The notes beneath the pieces were generated by a model. It saw only the letters and a program-made list of their open reading frames with translations, was not told where the DNA came from and made no database searches. Shown here one piece after another: positions 18,433 through 29,738 of a stretch of DNA of 53,915 bases. Source of the DNA: Prevotella sp. (GTDB taxonomy: Bacteria; Bacteroidota; Bacteroidia; Bacteroidales; Bacteroidaceae); NCBI GenBank assembly GCA_022788105.1, contig JALEVZ010000083.1:1-53915 (forward strand), read 5' to 3'. Position 1 is the stretch's first letter. Each line of letters opens with the position of its first letter. The position numbers and the translations under genes were made by a program.

Positions 18433-20544
18433 CTAGCCGAGCTTTGACTGTCCGGCATAGTAGCGGCGATGAGCCTCTGCCTGACGCGGCATAGAGAAGT
18501 TGCTCACGCGCTTCAGATAGCCAATGATGCGGGTCATGTAGTCTACGTTGTCAGAGTTGCAGTGCGGGCACTTGTGGAGGTAACGCTTGTCTATATGTCC
18601 GCAGTCGTTGCAGATGGTGTTGGGAATGTTGTACGTAAAGTAGTTGCATCCCTCCTTTGCTGCCACGCAGAACAGGTGACGGTACTGAGCCTTTGACAGG
18701 TGCTCCGAGAGGTTCATGTGCAGTGCCGAGCCACCAGTGAGGTGTTCAATATATGGCGCTCCGTGGAGTTTGAACTTATCTATGACGTCGAGGCTGTCGT
18801 CTTCTACCACGTAGAAGTATGAGTTGTAGCAGTCGCGGGGCACGAAATAGCCGTCTTCGCGATCCCATTTAGCATGCTTCACACCCACGTTCTCGGCGGG
18901 AATCATCTCGCAGTTGAACATCAAGTCGTTGCTACGGTACTTTTTATTATACTCCTCTACGAGTCCGAGCACACCTTGAACGAAGTGCAGGTAGTCGTCG
19001 TTGGGTGTTATCTTGTAGCCCATAAACTCTGCGGCTTCTACCAATCCGTTGATGCCGATGGTCAGATACTGGCGCGAAATGTTGATGTAACCAGCGTCGA
19101 AGAGCGGCAACATGCCGTGTGCCTGCAGGTCGCGGAGGTTCTCGTTGTAGGCAGTCTGCACCTTGTGGCACAGGTCAATGACGTGACCGAGGAACTCCTT
19201 ATAGTCCATCTTGTTGTTAACGGCGTACTGTATGCAACGGTTGAGGTTAACGGTGAGCACGCTCTTAGAGCCTGTGCTCACGCCGCCAGCGCCCAGTGTG
19301 TAGCTGAATCCGTTGTCTTGTATCTCGTTACGAAGGCGGCAGCAAGAACTCAACGAGTCGGCATTGTCGCTCAGATATGTAAAGAAGCTGTGGCCCTCTG
19401 AGTACATCTCTGCTGCGAAATCGGCCCATTCGGTGTCGAGACAGTCGCCGTCTTTGGTGAGCATGGCCATGGTTTCTACGGGGAAGGTGAGCATGGTCTT
19501 GGTGCGCTCCTCGTTAAACCACTTCATGAAACGCTTCTGCAACCATGACAGTCCGCCCCAGTCAGGCTGCGATCCGTCGGGGAAGTAGAAGTTTTCGAAC
19601 AGCGATTCGAAGTAGTACTTGTCGTAGTAGGAGATGTTCCAAAACACAGCCTGGTAGTTGCGAGCACCAGTAGGCTGATTGAGCGAGTAGACAATCTGCT
19701 CGAAGCTGTCGGTGATGACCTTGTCTATGGTGCGCTTTTTGAGTGAGAGGTCTACCACCTCGTCGGCACGTTTGTAGTAGTCGAGACCGTATTCCTTGCC
19801 CACGAAGTAGTTCATATACATAAGGAACTCAGGTGTGGCGCACGCTCCGGAGAGCATGCTGCTCACCATAAACACCATGTTTATGAAGCCTCCGCAGAAC
19901 GACTTGAGGTTGGTGGGGGCTGTAGAGTTGCCACCTATCGATGTGGTGCCGCCGATAAGCCACGGGTACATGGTGATGGAGGCGCAGTAGTTGGCAAGAC
20001 TTGTCTCGTCGTTCTTGTATATAAAGTGGTGGGTAAGCATGTCGATGTACTCGTCGGCAAGCGCCTTGCCGTACATCTTCTTTATGCGGTCGGTGAGCAA
20101 ACGACGGTTCAAGCGGATGAAGCTCGACTTCGGAAGCTCGCCAATGAGGGTGGCAATGTTCTTGTGCTCCACGTTGGCGTTGGCGTCATACTTCGATCCT
20201 GTGGCGGCGTTGGCAGCCTCCATGTAGTCTGTAAGGAACTGCAGACGCTGCAGAGTCTCACGGTCTTCGGTGTGCTGCTGGCGGTAGAGCATGAACGATT
20301 TTGCCACTTTGTAGTGGCCCTCGCGCATGAGTCCCTCTTCCACCTGGTTCTGTATTTCTTCTACCTTGATGCCCTCGTGAATGTCGATGTGGCTTATGAT
20401 TTTAGACACTGTGCCGAGGTCGGCAGCTGCACCAACACTATCGAACGCCTTGATGATGGCGTTCATTATCTTGTCGAGCGAGAATCGGTCTTTCGAACCG
20501 TCGCGTTTGGTAATGGTAAAGTCCTGCATTTCCATTCTCTGCAT
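18433..20544 (-). CDS. nrdD: anaerobic ribonucleoside-triphosphate reductase
   Basis: ATP-cone N-terminus, zinc ribbon CNDCGHIDKRYLHKCPHC, glycyl radical site RIIGYLKRVSNF. Confidence 0.96.
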   Translation of the reverse strand: MQRMEMQDFTITKRDGSKDRFSLDKIMNAIIKAFDSVGAAADLGTVSKIISHIDIHEGIKVEEIQNQVEEGLMREGHYKVAKSFMLYRQQHTEDRETLQRLQFLTDYMEAANAATGSKYDANANVEHKNIATLIGELPKSSFIRLNRRLLTDRIKKMYGKALADEYIDMLTHHFIYKNDETSLANYCASITMYPWLIGGTTSIGGNSTAPTNLKSFCGGFINMVFMVSSMLSGACATPEFLMYMNYFVGKEYGLDYYKRADEVVDLSLKKRTIDKVITDSFEQIVYSLNQPTGARNYQAVFWNISYYDKYYFESLFENFYFPDGSQPDWGGLSWLQKRFMKWFNEERTKTMLTFPVETMAMLTKDGDCLDTEWADFAAEMYSEGHSFFTYLSDNADSLSSCCRLRNEIQDNGFSYTLGAGGVSTGSKSVLTVNLNRCIQYAVNNKMDYKEFLGHVIDLCHKVQTAYNENLRDLQAHGMLPLFDAGYINISRQYLTIGINGLVEAAEFMGYKITPNDDYLHFVQGVLGLVEEYNKKYRSNDLMFNCEMIPAENVGVKHAKWDREDGYFVPRDCYNSYFYVVEDDSLDVIDKFKLHGAPYIEHLTGGSALHMNLSEHLSKAQYRHLFCVAAKEGCNYFTYNIPNTICNDCGHIDKRYLHKCPHCNSDNVDYMTRIIGYLKRVSNFSMPRQAEAHRRYYAGQSKLG

Positions 20545-20710
20545 TTTATTTTTGAGTTGTTGTTTTTATGAAAGTTTTCCGTTTTTAAGCACACCATTCC
20601 TCATTATCAATAACTTACGTTTTTGTCGTTCGTCAAAAGTTTCCCGTTTTAGAAAACTTTTTGATAGCATCAAGGAAAATTATTTACCAAAAGGAATGAT
20701 TTTACAGCTG

Positions 20711-20718
20711 CAAAGATA
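20711..20718 (-). promoter_or_regulatory. -7 box TATCTTTG upstream of nrdD
   Basis: TAnnTTTG on minus strand; leader about 165 nt. Confidence 0.55.
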
Positions 20719-20947
20719 ACACTATTTTTATTATCTGAAAAATATCAGAGGGTTATTTTTCGGGACTTTTCAGAAACTTTCGAGGCGATATTCTGCACCT
20801 TGCACGGTTAATGTTTTGATATATAAATAATTATACCCCAAGCGTTGAAGAAAAGAAAAATTTGAGGGCACGGAGCACAAAAATCCCTCCACCCGAAGGC
20901 TGTCGGAAACTGCTTCAGGGGAGGGAGATGTTATTAAACATAATTCT

Positions 20948-22936
20948 TTATTTCTTCGTCTTGGTGGCATGCACGAAATAGAGCACCAACAAGATGTAAG
21001 CACCGAGTGAGCACAGCTCTGAGAGCGGATTTGCCATCCACTCTTCACTAACAAGGTTGATGCCACCGAAGCGCAGCATTGCGCTCACCACGCCCATCAG
21101 CGCGCCACCGGCAATGAATCCGCTGGCGAGCAGAGTGCCCTTCTCGCCGCGCTCGCTGTTGACCTTTGCGTCCTTAGAACGTGTGGTGACATACCAGCTT
21201 GCGAGTCCGCCGACGAGCAGAGGGGTGTTGAGCTCGATGGGGATGAACATGCCGAGAGCAAACGCTAAAGCAGGAATCTTGAACCAAGTGAGCACGATGG
21301 CTATCAAGGCGCCTACACCATAGAGCACCCACGGGGCACCCACGCCGTTCATCAGCGGGTCGATGACTGCCGCCATGGCGTTGGCTTGCGGAGCGGCAAG
21401 ACTGCCACTGGCAAAGCCATAGGTCTTGTTGAGCAGAATCATCACGCCGCCGACAGTAGCTGCCGACACCAGTGTGCCGAGGAATTTCCATGTCTCCTGC
21501 TTGGCGGGGGTGGTGCCGAGCCAGTAGCCAATTTTAAGGTCGGTGATGAAATTGCCTGCCATCGACAGCGCCGTACATACCACACCGCCCATGATGAGCG
21601 CCGCAAGCATGCCGCTTGTGCCTCTCAAGCCGACGGCAACCATCACTACTGAGGCAAGGATGAGGGTCATCAGCGTCATGCCCGACACCGGGTTGGAGCC
21701 TACAATGGCGATGGCGTTGGCTGCCACGGTGGTGAACAGAAAGGCGATGACTGCCACGAGCAAGATGCCGACAGCAGCAAACAACATGTTGCCATCCATC
21801 ACTCCGAGCCAGAAGAACAGGAACACGAGAGCGAGAGTCACTATAGAGCCGACAGCGATAATCTTGAATGAGATGTCGCGACGGGTGCGCAGCTGTTCCT
21901 TATCGACGTTAGCGCTGCCCTTCATCTCCTTCGCTGCCAGGCTGACGGCACCGCGCACGATGCCCCACGACTTCACGATGCCGATGATGCCAGCCATTGC
22001 TATGCCGCCGATACCAATGCTTTTGCCGTAATATTTGAATATCTCTTCCGGCGACATGGCACCTACGGCAGTCGTAATCTCAGGGTTCCACATGTTGAGC
22101 ACGGTGTCGTGGAATATCAACGACATGCCAGGCACCAGCAGCCACCATACTGCAAACGAGCCGAGACAGATGATGAACGTGTATTTAAGACCAATGATGT
22201 AGCCCAGACCAAACACTGCTGCACCGGTGTTTACCTTGAACACGAGCTTCGCATGGTCTGCAACGGTCTGTCCCCACTCCACTACTCGCGTGGTGAAATT
22301 CTCGTTCCACCAACCGAATGTGGCAACCACGAAGTCGTAAAGACCGCCTACCAGTCCTGCCATGAGCAGCGGTTTAGCCTGATTGCCGCCCTTCGCGCCG
22401 CTGACAAGTACCTGTGTTGTGGCTGTCGCCTCGGGGAAAGGATATTTGCCATGCATATCGCTCACAAAATATTTACGGAACGGTATGAGGAACAAAATGC
22501 CAAGCACACCGCCAAGCAGCGATGCGAGGAACACCTTAATAAACGATGCACTCATCTCCGGGTACTTTGCCTGAAGAATATAAATGGCAGGCAAAGTGAA
22601 GATTGCACCTGCCACCACGGCACCCGAACAGGCTCCGATGCTCTGTATAATGACGTTTTCGCCAAGAGCATTCTTACGCTTTGCAGCCGTCGACACGCCC
22701 ACAGCAATGATGGCAATGGGTATTGCCGCCTCAAACACCTGCCCCACCTTCAAGCCAAGATAGGCTGCGGCAGCCGAGAATAGCATTGTCATGAGTATGC
22801 CCCATGTCACTGACCACCCGTTGACTTCAGGGTAATTTCTGTGCGCATCCATCACTGGATGGTACTCTTCGCCCTCTTTCAGTTCTCTGAAGGCGTTGTC
22901 GGGTAGCTGTACTACCTCTTTCTCCTTGTCTTCCAT
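20948..22936 (-). CDS. OPT family oligopeptide transporter
   Basis: FRELKEGEEYHPVMDAHRNYPEVNGWSVTWGILMTMLFSAAAAYLGLKVGQVFEAAIPIAI, OPT signature; multi-TM. Confidence 0.92.
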   Translation of the reverse strand: MEDKEKEVVQLPDNAFRELKEGEEYHPVMDAHRNYPEVNGWSVTWGILMTMLFSAAAAYLGLKVGQVFEAAIPIAIIAVGVSTAAKRKNALGENVIIQSIGACSGAVVAGAIFTLPAIYILQAKYPEMSASFIKVFLASLLGGVLGILFLIPFRKYFVSDMHGKYPFPEATATTQVLVSGAKGGNQAKPLLMAGLVGGLYDFVVATFGWWNENFTTRVVEWGQTVADHAKLVFKVNTGAAVFGLGYIIGLKYTFIICLGSFAVWWLLVPGMSLIFHDTVLNMWNPEITTAVGAMSPEEIFKYYGKSIGIGGIAMAGIIGIVKSWGIVRGAVSLAAKEMKGSANVDKEQLRTRRDISFKIIAVGSIVTLALVFLFFWLGVMDGNMLFAAVGILLVAVIAFLFTTVAANAIAIVGSNPVSGMTLMTLILASVVMVAVGLRGTSGMLAALIMGGVVCTALSMAGNFITDLKIGYWLGTTPAKQETWKFLGTLVSAATVGGVMILLNKTYGFASGSLAAPQANAMAAVIDPLMNGVGAPWVLYGVGALIAIVLTWFKIPALAFALGMFIPIELNTPLLVGGLASWYVTTRSKDAKVNSERGEKGTLLASGFIAGGALMGVVSAMLRFGGINLVSEEWMANPLSELCSLGAYILLVLYFVHATKTKK

Positions 22937-23217
22937 GTTTCTTGTTGTCTTATATTATAATATTGTTTGTTTCGGTTTTCAGTTTGCCCCGACCTTGCGT
23001 CCAGGCAGTCATTGCCACCATCAAAAGACACAACGGGCACCCCATGCAAGCCAAACCGCTTGTACACGTGCCCCATTGCAGGCTGCAGAAATATCCAAAA
23101 GTCAGATAATATGGCTACAAAATTACAGAATGTTTGTGTGATATTCAAAATAATAACGAAATAAATTAAAAAAACTGAATTATATTTACAAGTCATTGAT
23201 AAATGCAAATTATTGCG

Positions 23218-23225
23218 TACTTTTG
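23218..23225 (+). promoter_or_regulatory. -7 box TACTTTTG upstream of M6 protease
   Basis: TAnnTTTG; leader about 220 nt contains the 22-bp array. Confidence 0.5.
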
Positions 23226-23260
23226 CATGGTTTCCATGACGACCCATTATACATGACGTA

Positions 23261-23348
23261 GCGATTAAGCTTGCATAACACGGCGATTAAGCTTGCATAG
23301 TGTAGCGATTACACATATATAATATAGCGACGCCATATATATAATATA
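23261..23348. repeat. 22-bp array in M6 protease leader (four phased units plus degenerate edges)
   Basis: gcga core at 23261, 23283, 23305, 23327: tagcgattaagcttgcataaca / cggcgattaagcttgcatagtg / tagcgattacacatatataata / tagcgacgccatatatataata. Confidence 0.92.
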
Positions 23349-23449
23349 ACGCAAGACGCCCTGCGCACTGGCGAGACGGTTGTGGAGACGAGCTGTTTAG
23401 AAGAAATATTACGTTCAAAAAAGATTATTACAGAACACGACAAATACAA

Positions 23450-25549
23450 ATGAAAAGATCAATTCTGCTGATGTCACTATTTATGCTGACATCCATTATG
23501 GCGCATGCCATACCTGCACGCCCAGGGATCTGGCGCACCATCACACTTAAAGACGGCACCACAGTGAAGGCAATGCTAAAGGGTGACGAGACCATGAACT
23601 TCTACGAAGACAAGGAAGGCAACGTCTACATGTCCAACCCCGACGGCACTTTCTCACTCACCGCACGCGAAGCACTCAGCAAAGAGGCAAGCGTAAGATA
23701 TGCACGCCGCAACGCCAGAGAAGCCAGCGGACAGAAACGCGTGGCAGATGTCGGCAAACAGTACATCGGCAACAAGCGTTGTCTCATACTGCTGGCAGAA
23801 TTCCCAGACATGAAATTCAAAGAAAATCACGGACAGAAGTTCTACAACGACGTGATGAACAAGGAGGGATTCACCAACGACGACGGCTTCGTGGGCAGCG
23901 TGAAGGACTACTTCCTCGCACAGAGCGATGGCAAATTCAACCTCACATTCGACGTTAAAGGCCCGTACATGATGTCGCAGAACTACGGCTACTATGGTCA
24001 AGATGTCGGCAACACAGACAGCAACGACGCCCACGCCATGGACATGGTGAAGGAAGCCTGCGCCCAAGCCAACGCCGAAGGGGTCGATTTCTCACAATAT
24101 GACTGGTACGGCGACGGCGATGTAGACCTCGTTTACGTCATCTACGCAGGCTACGGACAAGCCACTGGAGGCGATGCCAACACCATTTGGCCGCACGCAA
24201 GACGTGGCGCATGGATTAGTTCATACGGCGGAAAACAGCAGCGCCAGTACGCATGCAGCAACGAGCTCAACGGCGACAGCGGCAGCCATCCGGCAGGAAT
24301 CGGCACCATCTGCCACGAATTCTCCCACTGTCTCGGCTACCCCGACATGTACGACTGTACCTATAGCGGCATACACAGCATGGGAACATGGGACATCATG
24401 TGCAGCGGTAGCTACAATGGCAACTCCTTCCGCCCCGCAGGCTACACGGCATACGAGAAGTGGGTGGCAGGCTGGCTTACCCCGACCGAGCTCAGCACCA
24501 GCGATGTGGCTGTGAAAGGACTGAAGGCTCTGTCTGAGGGCGGCGGCGCATACGTCATACACAACGACGGCAACCGCGACGAATTCTATATGCTCGAGAA
24601 CCGCCAACAGACTGGATGGGACACAGAACTGCCTGGCAGCGGACTGCTCATCACACACATCGACTACGACGCTAGGGCTTGGGCAAGAAATACTGTCAAC
24701 ACCACCGCCTCGCATCTGCGTTGCGCTGTAGTGCCCGCCGACCGCATATTAAACAACTATACGGAAGCCAACGACGCCTACCCCTATAATGGCAACAACA
24801 GTCTCACCTACGAGTCACGTCCTAAAGCCGTCGTTTACAACCAAAACACCGATGGCAGCAACCTGCTCAATCGTGGCGTGACAGACATCACCGCCAACGT
24901 CGACGGCACCATTTCGTTCAACTTTGTGGCAGACAGCAAGCCCGCTCCTCCCTCTGTAGTGAAAGAGACCGTGCTGCAGGAGACCTTCAACAAGTGCAAC
25001 GGCAAGGGCGGCAACAACAACGAATGGGGAGTCCCCAGACCTGGCGGCAACTTCCTGCCCGACGTTGCAGGCTGGGAGACAGAAGACACCGACGTGCGTT
25101 GTGGCGCCAACAAGTGCGCTTTGTTCGGTCTGCGTGGCTACAGTCCCGACTTCAAGTCACCATCGTTCACGCTTAGCGGCGACGAGACTACCATCACAGT
25201 AAAGGTTGCACCGTTTGCATCTACAAAAGACCAGACATTCACTGTCTACCTCAACGACCAGCAGATAGGCTCTTACACACTGGCCAACGAGAAATGGAAC
25301 ACATTCGCCATGACCACAACGGTGAAGGGAAAGTGCCAGCTCAAGTTCTCCACATCAGAGCGCTTGTGGTTTGACGACCTTACAGTGGTACAGAAAATCG
25401 TCACATCAGGCATCGACAAAGTGACCGTGCAGCCTGTCCACAAGGCCGACAACCGCATCTATAGCATCAACGGCACGTTCGTCGGCACCGACTTCTCAGC
25501 TCTGCCCAAAGGCATCTACATCATGGGTGGAAAGAAGATTGTGAAGTAA
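23450..25549 (+). CDS. M6 family metalloprotease with possible C-terminal sorting-type domain
   Basis: Signal peptide, zinc site GTICHEFSHCLGYPDMYD, C-terminal RIYSINGTFVGTDFSALPKGIYIMGGKKIVK. Confidence 0.9.
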   Translation: MKRSILLMSLFMLTSIMAHAIPARPGIWRTITLKDGTTVKAMLKGDETMNFYEDKEGNVYMSNPDGTFSLTAREALSKEASVRYARRNAREASGQKRVADVGKQYIGNKRCLILLAEFPDMKFKENHGQKFYNDVMNKEGFTNDDGFVGSVKDYFLAQSDGKFNLTFDVKGPYMMSQNYGYYGQDVGNTDSNDAHAMDMVKEACAQANAEGVDFSQYDWYGDGDVDLVYVIYAGYGQATGGDANTIWPHARRGAWISSYGGKQQRQYACSNELNGDSGSHPAGIGTICHEFSHCLGYPDMYDCTYSGIHSMGTWDIMCSGSYNGNSFRPAGYTAYEKWVAGWLTPTELSTSDVAVKGLKALSEGGGAYVIHNDGNRDEFYMLENRQQTGWDTELPGSGLLITHIDYDARAWARNTVNTTASHLRCAVVPADRILNNYTEANDAYPYNGNNSLTYESRPKAVVYNQNTDGSNLLNRGVTDITANVDGTISFNFVADSKPAPPSVVKETVLQETFNKCNGKGGNNNEWGVPRPGGNFLPDVAGWETEDTDVRCGANKCALFGLRGYSPDFKSPSFTLSGDETTITVKVAPFASTKDQTFTVYLNDQQIGSYTLANEKWNTFAMTTTVKGKCQLKFSTSERLWFDDLTVVQKIVTSGIDKVTVQPVHKADNRIYSINGTFVGTDFSALPKGIYIMGGKKIVK

Positions 25550-25579
25550 AACAGCATTGTGACAACAAGCAATATGGAC

Positions 25580-25628
25580 AATGGCCATTAATGAACGACA
25601 CGCGTCGCCGATTAATGGCCATTTGTTT
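25580..25628 (+). terminator. terminator hairpin after M6 protease
   Basis: aatggccattaat...attaatggccatttgttt. Confidence 0.7.
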
Positions 25629-25674
25629 GACAACAAGCACACATATTCATAACATCATAATAAAACCCGAAGTC

Positions 25675-26628
25675 ATGAAAGAAAACAGAATAACGCAACT
25701 GTTCGGAATAAGATATCCCATCATACAGGGAGGCATGGTGTGGTGCAGCGGCTGGCGCTTGGCGGCGGCAGTAAGCAACGCCGGCGGACTGGGACTGCTC
25801 GGCGCTGGGTCCATGCACCCCGAAACCCTCGTTGACCACATACGCAAGATGAAGACAGCGACGGACAAACCGTGGGGCGTGAACGTGCCGTTGATGTACC
25901 CTGAGATAGACCGGCTAATGCAAATATTAGTCGACGAAGGCGTGAAGATAGTGTTCACATCGGCAGGAAGCCCCAAGAAATACACCTCCATGCTACACGA
26001 AGCAGGCATGACCGTGGTACATGTAGTGCCGAGCAGCAAGCTGGCGGTGAAATGTGAGCAGGCAGGTGTCGACGCCATCGTGGCAGAAGGCTTCGAAGCC
26101 GGCGGCCACAACGGCAAGGAAGAGACCACCACCCTGTCGCTGATTCCAGCCGTCTGCGACGCCGTCACCATTCCCGTCATCGCCGCAGGAGGCATCGCCA
26201 CAGGCAGACAGATGCTCGCAGCTATAGCGCTTGGCGCCGAAGGAGTGCAGCTTGGCACCGCCTTCGCGTTATGTGCCGAAAGCTCCGCCAGCGACGCCTT
26301 TAAGCAGCGCTGCATCGAAGCAGGCGAGGGCGACACCATGTTGTGTCTCAAAGCCCTCTCCCCCACACGTCTGGTGCGCAACGCCCTCTACGACCGCATC
26401 GCCGAAGCAGAGCAGCAAGGCAATGTCACGAAAGAGCAATTGAAAGAAATACTCGGTCCGGCAGCCTCGAAACGCGGCATCTTCGAGGGCGACATCGAGA
26501 ACGGAGAACTCGAAATAGGACAGTCTGCGGCATATATAAATAAGGTAAAAACGGCGGAAGAAACCATCTGCTCTCTTGTCAACGAATACGAAGAAAGAAA
26601 ACAACAGCTGTGCGACCGCCTCGCCTAA
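25675..26628 (+). CDS. nitronate monooxygenase / FabK-type flavoprotein
   Basis: RITQLFGIRYPIIQGGMVWCSGWRLAAAVSNAGGLGLLGAG; EGFEAGGHNGKEETTTLSLIP; GGIATGRQMLAAIALGAEGVQLGTAFA. Confidence 0.88.
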   Translation: MKENRITQLFGIRYPIIQGGMVWCSGWRLAAAVSNAGGLGLLGAGSMHPETLVDHIRKMKTATDKPWGVNVPLMYPEIDRLMQILVDEGVKIVFTSAGSPKKYTSMLHEAGMTVVHVVPSSKLAVKCEQAGVDAIVAEGFEAGGHNGKEETTTLSLIPAVCDAVTIPVIAAGGIATGRQMLAAIALGAEGVQLGTAFALCAESSASDAFKQRCIEAGEGDTMLCLKALSPTRLVRNALYDRIAEAEQQGNVTKEQLKEILGPAASKRGIFEGDIENGELEIGQSAAYINKVKTAEETICSLVNEYEERKQQLCDRLA

Positions 26629-26703
26629 CATGTGTCGTAACGCCGAAAGACGGTACCATACATCATAGATAAAGGCTTGCCGCCCGATGCGCGACAACAA
26701 AAA

Positions 26704-26752
26704 AACAGGCTATGCCAATGTGCTTAACACACACGGCATAGCCTGTTTCTTT
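26704..26752. terminator. bidirectional terminator between nitronate monooxygenase-like gene and clpB
   Basis: aacaggctatgcc...ggcatagcctgtttcttt. Confidence 0.8.
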
Positions 26753-26775
26753 ATATTAAAACCAATCGTTTCACC

Positions 26776-29364
26776 TTAGTTTCTGAACACCAATCCATCG
26801 GCGCCAGCATCGATCGTAATCGGCTTCTCACGGCTCACCTCGTCAGAAAGAATCTTCTTAGAGAGGTCGTTGAGCACCAGACGCTGTATGGCGCGCTTCA
26901 CAGGACGAGCACCAAACTCAGGGTCGAAACCATCGTCGGCAAGGAAGTCTATAGCGGCAGGTGTCACTTCGAGCGTGAATCCCTGCGGCTCGAGCATCTT
27001 CTTCACGGCGTTTATCTGAAGCGTCACTACCTGTGCAATCTCCGGTTTGGTCAGAGGCAGGAACATAATGGTCTCGTCGATACGGTTGAGGAACTCTGGT
27101 CGGATGGTCTTCTTGAGCATCTCCATCACCTTAGCCTTAGTGTCGCCAATCACATGGTCGCGGTTCTGCGGCGTCATGCCGGCAAACTGAGCCTGTATGT
27201 ACTGGCTACCGAGGTTTGAAGTCATGATGATGATAGTGTTCTTGAAGTTGACCGTACGTCCCTTGTTGTCTGTCAAGCGACCGTCATCGAGCACCTGCAA
27301 CAAGATGTTGAACACGTCGGGATGAGCCTTTTCTATCTCATCGAACAGCACTACCGAGTATGGTTTGCGACGCACGGCTTCCGTAAGCTGGCCGCCTTCG
27401 TCATATCCTACATATCCCGGAGGCGCACCGATAAGACGTGACACGCTGAACTTCTCCTGGTATTCGCTCATGTCTATACGCGTCATCATGGTCTCGTCAT
27501 TGAACAGATACTCTGCCAACGCCTTTGCAAGCTCAGTCTTACCGACACCCGTGGTGCCGAGGAAGATAAACGAAGCGATAGGACGCTTCGGGTCCTGCAA
27601 GCCAGCACGCGAACGGCGCACGGCATCGCTCACCGCACGTATAGCCTCGTCCTGACCTATGACACGCTTGTGCAACTCCTCCTCGAGGTGCAGCAATTTC
27701 TCACGTTCGCTCTGCATCATGCGCGTTACAGGTATGCCCGTCCAGCGGCTCACCACCTCGGCAATGTCGTCGGCAGTCACCTCTTCGCGAATCATAGCGT
27801 TGCCGTCCTGCGTCGACTTCAACTGGTTCTGTATGCTCTTGATGTCGTCGTCGAGCTGCTTCAGTTTGCCATAGCGAATCTCAGCCACACGTTCGTAGTT
27901 GCCTTCGCGCTCTGCACGCTCTGCCTCAAACTTCAGTTGCTCTATCTGCTGCTTGTCCTGCTGAATCTTGTTGACCAGTCCTTTCTCGCTCTCCCACTTT
28001 GCACGGAACGCACTTTCCTGGTCGCGAAGCTCAGCAATGTCTTTGTCAAGCTGCGCAATCTTGTCCTTGTCGTTCTCGCGTTTGATGGCTTCGCGCTCTA
28101 TCTCGAGCTGCTTCAGCTTACGCGTTATCTCGTCAAGCTCCTCTGGAACAGAGTCACGTTCCATGCGGAGTTTGGCTGCTGCCTCGTCCATAAGGTCGAT
28201 AGCCTTGTCTGGGAGGAAGCGGTCAGAGATGTAACGCTCCGACAGTTTCACGGCAGCTATGCACGCATCGTCCTGAATACGCACCTTGTGGTGGTTCTCG
28301 TAACGCTCCTTCAAGCCACGCAGTATAGATATTGCAGACAGCTCATCAGGCTCGTCCACCATCACTGTCTGGAACCGACGCTCCAGCGCCTTGTCCTTTT
28401 CAAAGTATTTCTGATATTCGTTGAGCGTGGTGGCACCGATACTTCTCAGTTCGCCACGAGCCAGTGCAGGCTTCAAGATGTTGGCAGCGTCCATCGCGCC
28501 CTCGCCACCTCCGGCACCCACGAGAGTGTGAATCTCGTCGATAAAGAGTATGATGCGACCGTCGCTATTGGTCACCTCCTTGATGACACTCTTCAGTCGC
28601 TCCTCAAATTCGCCCTTATACTTGGCGCCAGCGACCAGCGCTCCCATGTCGAGCGAGTAGAGTTGCTTGTCTTTAAGGTTTTCAGGCACGTCACCACGCA
28701 CAATGCGCTCGGCGAGACCCTCTACTATTGCTGTCTTACCCGTACCCGGTTCACCTATCAAGATAGGGTTGTTCTTCGTGCGGCGCGACAATATCTGAAG
28801 CACGCGACGAATCTCCTCGTCACGTCCAATCACCGGGTCGAGCTTGCCTTGACGGGCTTCCTCTACGAGGTTTTTGGCATATTTAGACAGACTCTGGTAG
28901 TTTTCGTCACCCGACTGCGACTGCACCTTCTGCCCCTGGCGCAACTCCTGTATCGCCTTCACGGTCTCTGCCTCGGTCATGCCAGCGTCTTTGAGTATGC
29001 GGCTGGCGGTGCTGCTGACCTGAAGAAGTGCAAGCAGAATCGGCTCTACGCTCGTAAACTCGTCGCCATTTTTCGTTGCGAAGTCCTGCGCACGCTGCAA
29101 CACGTTGTTGGCGTCGTTGCTAAGATAAGGCTGTCCGCCCTGAACGCGCGGCAGACGCTGTATCTCCGAGTCTACCACCGTGTCTATCTGCGTGGCATTA
29201 ACACCCAGTTTCTGAAAGATATAGGTGGCTACATCCTTTGCCTTCGTCATCACACCTTTCAGCAAGTGTACTGGTTCAATGCTCTGTTGGCCGTTGCGTT
29301 GAGCCGTGTTCACAGCCTCTTGCACCACCTCCTGAGCCTTGATTGTAAATTTGTCAAATGTCAT
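26776..29364 (-). CDS. clpB: ATP-dependent chaperone ClpB
   Basis: Two AAA modules [19 protein letters not shown] and [19 protein letters not shown], coiled-coil M domain, Clp_N. Confidence 0.97.
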   Translation of the reverse strand: MTFDKFTIKAQEVVQEAVNTAQRNGQQSIEPVHLLKGVMTKAKDVATYIFQKLGVNATQIDTVVDSEIQRLPRVQGGQPYLSNDANNVLQRAQDFATKNGDEFTSVEPILLALLQVSSTASRILKDAGMTEAETVKAIQELRQGQKVQSQSGDENYQSLSKYAKNLVEEARQGKLDPVIGRDEEIRRVLQILSRRTKNNPILIGEPGTGKTAIVEGLAERIVRGDVPENLKDKQLYSLDMGALVAGAKYKGEFEERLKSVIKEVTNSDGRIILFIDEIHTLVGAGGGEGAMDAANILKPALARGELRSIGATTLNEYQKYFEKDKALERRFQTVMVDEPDELSAISILRGLKERYENHHKVRIQDDACIAAVKLSERYISDRFLPDKAIDLMDEAAAKLRMERDSVPEELDEITRKLKQLEIEREAIKRENDKDKIAQLDKDIAELRDQESAFRAKWESEKGLVNKIQQDKQQIEQLKFEAERAEREGNYERVAEIRYGKLKQLDDDIKSIQNQLKSTQDGNAMIREEVTADDIAEVVSRWTGIPVTRMMQSEREKLLHLEEELHKRVIGQDEAIRAVSDAVRRSRAGLQDPKRPIASFIFLGTTGVGKTELAKALAEYLFNDETMMTRIDMSEYQEKFSVSRLIGAPPGYVGYDEGGQLTEAVRRKPYSVVLFDEIEKAHPDVFNILLQVLDDGRLTDNKGRTVNFKNTIIIMTSNLGSQYIQAQFAGMTPQNRDHVIGDTKAKVMEMLKKTIRPEFLNRIDETIMFLPLTKPEIAQVVTLQINAVKKMLEPQGFTLEVTPAAIDFLADDGFDPEFGARPVKRAIQRLVLNDLSKKILSDEVSREKPITIDAGADGLVFRN

Positions 29365-29610
29365 ATTGATTCTCCTTTCTTTGTTTTATTCTTATTTTCA
29401 GATTCCATTTAAGCGGACGACCTATCTCGTTGCGATAGGCAACACATCTTACTACAATGAGCAACACATGTCTGCAAGTCTGCTTTCACTACACGAAAGC
29501 ACAAACTGCATGCCCGCAACGCGATGCAGACAAAATGACACAACGCACCGACAAAATGACAATTGCCCAACTTAAACAGCCTTAACCCAGCACTTTCCAC
29601 TTATTTTCAT

Positions 29611-29618
29611 TACCTTTG
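29611..29618 (+). promoter_or_regulatory. -7 box TACCTTTG upstream of acyltransferase
   Basis: TAnnTTTG. Confidence 0.55.
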
Positions 29619-29738
29619 CACACATTATAAAACCAAACTAAACATAACAACGACGACAACAACAAACCTCACATCGCGGCAGACGCAACGCCACTGGTAA
29701 AGCGCAGCCGCAACACAAACCAACTAATTATATAAAAA

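Noticed and set aside
20572-20656. aagttttccgttttt / aagtttcccgtttta pair upstream of nrdD
   Set aside because: Spacing is 65 bp, low-complexity; does not fit the 22-bp series.
27670-29412. 580-aa ORF antisense to clpB
   Set aside because: Shadow ORF of a highly conserved gene; no domain signature.
29529-29561. gacaaaatgaca repeated twice as another 22-bp array
   Set aside because: Spacing is 21 bp, only two copies of 12 bp; not enough to include.
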